Notes under the pieces: model-generated
Databases searched by the model: none
What the model was told of the DNA's origin: nothing
What the model saw: only the letters and a program-made list of their open reading frames with translations
Assembly: GCA_934130705.1 (NCBI GenBank)
Contig: CAKOYL010000010.1
Coordinates: forward strand, 1-24,931
Direction of reading: 5' to 3'
DNA length: 24,931 nt
From: an uncultured Clostridia bacterium
Lineage (GTDB): Bacteria > Bacillota_A > Clostridia > TANB77 > CAG-508
Made by a program: the position numbers and the translations under genes
In this document: in pieces, positions 22,618 to 24,931 of the stretch
How positions within the stretch are numbered: position 1 is the first letter of the stretch
Layout: each line of letters begins with the position of its first letter

Positions 22618-23310
22618 ATGAAAAAAATTGGATTTATAGGAGTTTACGATAAAACTGATATGTTGTTAAATCTAGCCAAGATTTTAACAGCTATGGGAAA
22701 AAATGTATTGGTAGTTGACTCAACTCTAAATCAAAAAGCAAGATATGTTGTACCAGCTATAGATCCTACAGTATCATATATAACTTCTTTTGAAGATATA
22801 GATGTAGCAGTAGGGTTTGAAAGCCTAGAAAATATAAGAAATTATATAGGAACAACAAGGGAATTATCATATGATATTGCTTTGATTGATATTGATAATG
22901 TTGAAAAAATAGAAAAATTCCAAATGGAAAATGCAAATATAAATTATTTTGTTACATCATTTGATGTATACTCATTAAAAAAAGGATTAGAAATCATTAT
23001 GGGTGTAAAAACACCAATAAATTTAACTAAAATATTATACTCAAAAGATATGCTAAAAGAGGAAGATGATTATTTGAATTTTCTTTCATTAGGATGTAAA
23101 GTTGAATGGAATGATATGAGAATATATTTTCCAATAGAAAACGGTGATTTAAGTGTTTTAGCTGAAAATCAACGTGTACAGAAAATAAAATTCAAAAAAT
23201 TAAGTGTACAATATAAAGACAGTTTAATTTTTATAGCACAACAAATTTTAGGAGAAAAAACAGATTCAAACATAAGAAGAGTGGAAAAAGCTTTAGAAAA
23301 AGGAGCGTAG
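22618..23310 (+). CDS. TadZ/CpaE-like protein with degenerate P-loop
   Basis: 230 aa. MKKIGFIGVYDKTDMLLNLAKILTAMGKNVLVVD has the layout of a ParA/MinD-like start, but where KGGxGKT is expected there is only YDKT, so ATP binding is likely weak or lost. The ALIDIDN strand and FVTSFDVYSLKKGLEII follow the fold. Related TadZ proteins place Tad machines in the cell and some also lack an intact Walker A. The next gene, 2 bases on, is a second family member, suggesting that the two form an unequal pair. Assignment rests on fold pattern and context. Confidence 0.65.
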   Translation: MKKIGFIGVYDKTDMLLNLAKILTAMGKNVLVVDSTLNQKARYVVPAIDPTVSYITSFEDIDVAVGFESLENIRNYIGTTRELSYDIALIDIDNVEKIEKFQMENANINYFVTSFDVYSLKKGLEIIMGVKTPINLTKILYSKDMLKEEDDYLNFLSLGCKVEWNDMRIYFPIENGDLSVLAENQRVQKIKFKKLSVQYKDSLIFIAQQILGEKTDSNIRRVEKALEKGA

Positions 23311-23312
23311 TA

Positions 23313-24182
23313 ATGTCAGTTATAACATTTGTTAATAACAAAAAAGAAGAAACAGGAAAAACAATGTCATTAGTTGCGATTGCAACATATATGGCGATAA
23401 ACTATAATGAAAAAATATTAATTATTTCAACAACTAATAGAGAAGAAAAAATAAAATCATGTTTCTTTGAAGATGAAGAAACAAAGAAAATTAGATTTGG
23501 AATTTTTGGACAAAGCCCTTCTGTGCTAGATACAGAAGCAGGAGTAGAAGGATTAGCAAAAATAATTAGAAGTAATAAACTAAGACCTGAAATGATAACA
23601 AATTATACAAGAGTTGTTTTTAAAGATAGACTAGAAGTTTTATTGGGCAGAACAAAGAAAAAAGAAATAGGCTTAGATGAAGATTACAATGATGGATTAG
23701 ATATAGCTGAAGAATACATTGAAATAATAAATATGGCAAGTCAATATTATAATAAAGTTTTTGTTGATTTAGATGATAATATAGGCAAAGAGGTAAAAGA
23801 ACAGATAATTGATAAATCAGACTTAGTAGTAGTAAATTCTAGTCAAAATTATAAAAGCTTAAAAGCATTAAAAGAAGATAAAAAAAGCAATATGCTATTA
23901 AAATCACCAAAAACATTATTGTTAATAGGAAGATATGATAAATTTTCTAAATATAATATAAAAAACATTACTAGATTTTTAGAAGAAAAAAATAAAGTAT
24001 TAACAATGCCATATAATACACTTTATTTTGAAGCATGTAATGAAGCTGGAGTACCAGATTTATTCTTGAAATTACGAAAGATGTCAGATCAAGAAGATAG
24101 AAATGCAGTTTTTATTGAAGAAATTCAAAGAGCAACAGAAAATATAATATATAGACTACAAGAATTACAAGCATTCATGTAG
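23313..24182 (+). CDS. TadZ/CpaE-like ParA/MinD-family ATPase
   Basis: 289 aa. SVITFVNNKKEETGKTMSLV shows a deviant Walker A at 11-17: Lys11 and GKT are kept, but the two Gly after the signature Lys are Glu. KVFVDLDDNIG (about 149-159) is a Walker B-like strand, and DLVVVNSSQNYKSLKAL is the next conserved strand. LGRTKKKEIGL resembles no known insertion. Starts 2 bases after the previous gene and ends 15 bases before the secretion ATPase, so the trio is one operon. Probably the active partner of the degenerate copy and a locator of the pilus machine. Confidence 0.7.
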   Translation: MSVITFVNNKKEETGKTMSLVAIATYMAINYNEKILIISTTNREEKIKSCFFEDEETKKIRFGIFGQSPSVLDTEAGVEGLAKIIRSNKLRPEMITNYTRVVFKDRLEVLLGRTKKKEIGLDEDYNDGLDIAEEYIEIINMASQYYNKVFVDLDDNIGKEVKEQIIDKSDLVVVNSSQNYKSLKALKEDKKSNMLLKSPKTLLLIGRYDKFSKYNIKNITRFLEEKNKVLTMPYNTLYFEACNEAGVPDLFLKLRKMSDQEDRNAVFIEEIQRATENIIYRLQELQAFM

Positions 24183-24197
24183 AAAGGAGAACACTAA

Positions 24198-24931
24198 ATG
24201 TCAATAGTTAATATACTACTTATATTAGTTGTCATAATAGCAGCTTTAGGAATGATAGTTTACTATATCAAGAAAAAAGACCAAGAACCAGTAGAAGAAG
24301 AAATTGTAAAAGAAGACAAAACATATACAATAGAACAAATGCAAGAATTTGTTAAAAAGAGACTGGACGAAATAACAAAAGTAAATTTATATGATATAGG
24401 ACTTTCTGAAGAAGAATTAAAAAGAAGAAAAAATAAAAAATATGAATTGAAAAAAGCATTAAAAGGTTGTACATATGGAGATGTCAATGACAAAAAATAT
24501 GTAAAAGAATTGATATTTGATTTACTTTCAAAAGAATATGGAATAAATGAAGCCAATATATCTAAGGCTATTCCTTTTGATGTACCATCTTTATTAACTG
24601 CACAAGATAAATTTGATATTTTAATTTATGTATATAAAAAAGAATTTGGATATGAAGCTTTAACAGAATTAATAAAAAAATACAACTTAGCAGTTTTAAA
24701 ATATCTAGAAGGTGAAACAAAACCATCATATGTAATTACAGGACAAGAAATAGAAGATATATATGAAAAAGAAAATTTACAACTAAGCTTTACAGACAAA
24801 TTATCAATAGTAGTTCAAAGAATTTACCAACATTATAAAGGATATAGCAGTATAGATGAAGTAAGAGATATGAACATAGATGGTGTATCTGGTGGTGTAT
24901 CTGGTTTACCAGAAAGCTTTTTAAGTCAAGT
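24198..24931 (+). CDS. TadA/CpaF-like secretion ATPase, N-terminal part (cut by window end)
   Basis: The frame stays open to the last base; 244 residues are visible. ATG at 24198 follows GAAAGGAGA. Residues 4-24 are a membrane helix (IVNILLILVVIIAALGMIVY), then a charged linker, then about 180 helical residues. DKLSIVVQRIYQHYKGYSSI, followed by DEVRDMNIDGVSGG, resembles the N-terminal domain of CpaF/VirB11-type ATPases. The Walker motifs would lie downstream. A membrane anchor and a long extension are unusual, as TadA is normally soluble. Context (cpaB-tadZ-tadZ) supports the assignment. Confidence 0.65.
   Translation, partial: MSIVNILLILVVIIAALGMIVYYIKKKDQEPVEEEIVKEDKTYTIEQMQEFVKKRLDEITKVNLYDIGLSEEELKRRKNKKYELKKALKGCTYGDVNDKKYVKELIFDLLSKEYGINEANISKAIPFDVPSLLTAQDKFDILIYVYKKEFGYEALTELIKKYNLAVLKYLEGETKPSYVITGQEIEDIYEKENLQLSFTDKLSIVVQRIYQHYKGYSSIDEVRDMNIDGVSGGVSGLPESFLSQ

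Noticed and set aside
24880..24910. Short tandem duplication GGTGTATCTGGT in the tadA-like gene
   Set aside because: Two imperfect copies in frame coding for a Gly/Val/Ser loop; too short to mean more.

Overview
This is an AT-rich, low-GC Gram-positive window from a spore-forming member of the Clostridia. Support comes from an alpha/beta-type small acid-soluble spore protein (20103-20300), a sigma-G-like promoter in front of a ferritin-like protein (4156-4185), Firmicutes gene orders (tig-clpP-clpX; era-yqzL-recO; rplU-rpmA) and strong AAAGGAGG-type ribosome binding sites. A formylglycine-enzyme-like membrane protein and a Tad pilus cluster are reminiscent of uncultured gut Clostridia. That placement is inference.

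Layout. 1-3420: the end of trigger factor, a 177-bp inverted-repeat element, then clpP and clpX (protein quality control). 3442-5118: three minus-strand genes, namely a 53-aa unknown, a ferritin-like helical protein probably made in the forespore, and an M14 cell-wall carboxypeptidase. 5159-5552: tmRNA with its promoter. 5688-6144: a structured leader and a small CxxC protein. 6219-11375: a cell-envelope operon of femX-like gene, alanine racemase, a DUF1189-like membrane protein and ftsH. 11383-11954: two 75-aa minus-strand genes with matching control regions. 12038-12967: a lone N-terminal transketolase subunit. 13012-13916: L21 leader, rplU and rpmA, with no prp protease gene between them. 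13937-15368: a GT4 glycosyltransferase. 15539-17446: era, yqzL-like gene and recO. 17495-18130: long-form hpf. 18144-20005: a 588-aa anchored protein with an FGE/C-type-lectin-like domain. 20103-20300: SASP. 20430-21378: HAD phosphatase. 21387-24931: start of a Tad/Flp pilus cluster (cpaB-like, two tadZ/cpaE-like genes, membrane-anchored tadA/cpaF-like gene cut by the window end).

How the parts relate. Most of the window is housekeeping: chaperone and protease, ribosome rescue and hibernation, ribosomal proteins, and peptidoglycan precursor and cross-bridge synthesis. The accessory part is the Tad cluster, possibly together with the FGE-like protein. The most interesting signal I found is a heptamer close to TATTACA repeated at exact 11-bp steps upstream of two unrelated promoters, the Tad cluster (4 sites) and the transketolase subunit (3 sites). 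This looks like an operator for a PhoB/PhoP-type response regulator shared by both. Other points worth a look are the twin 75-aa genes, the REP/MITE-like hairpin in front of clpP, a leader with mutually exclusive hairpins at 5725-5781, a divergent alanine racemase, and the unusual TadZ/TadA proteins. No CRISPR array, complete insertion sequence, prophage or classic defence system was seen.
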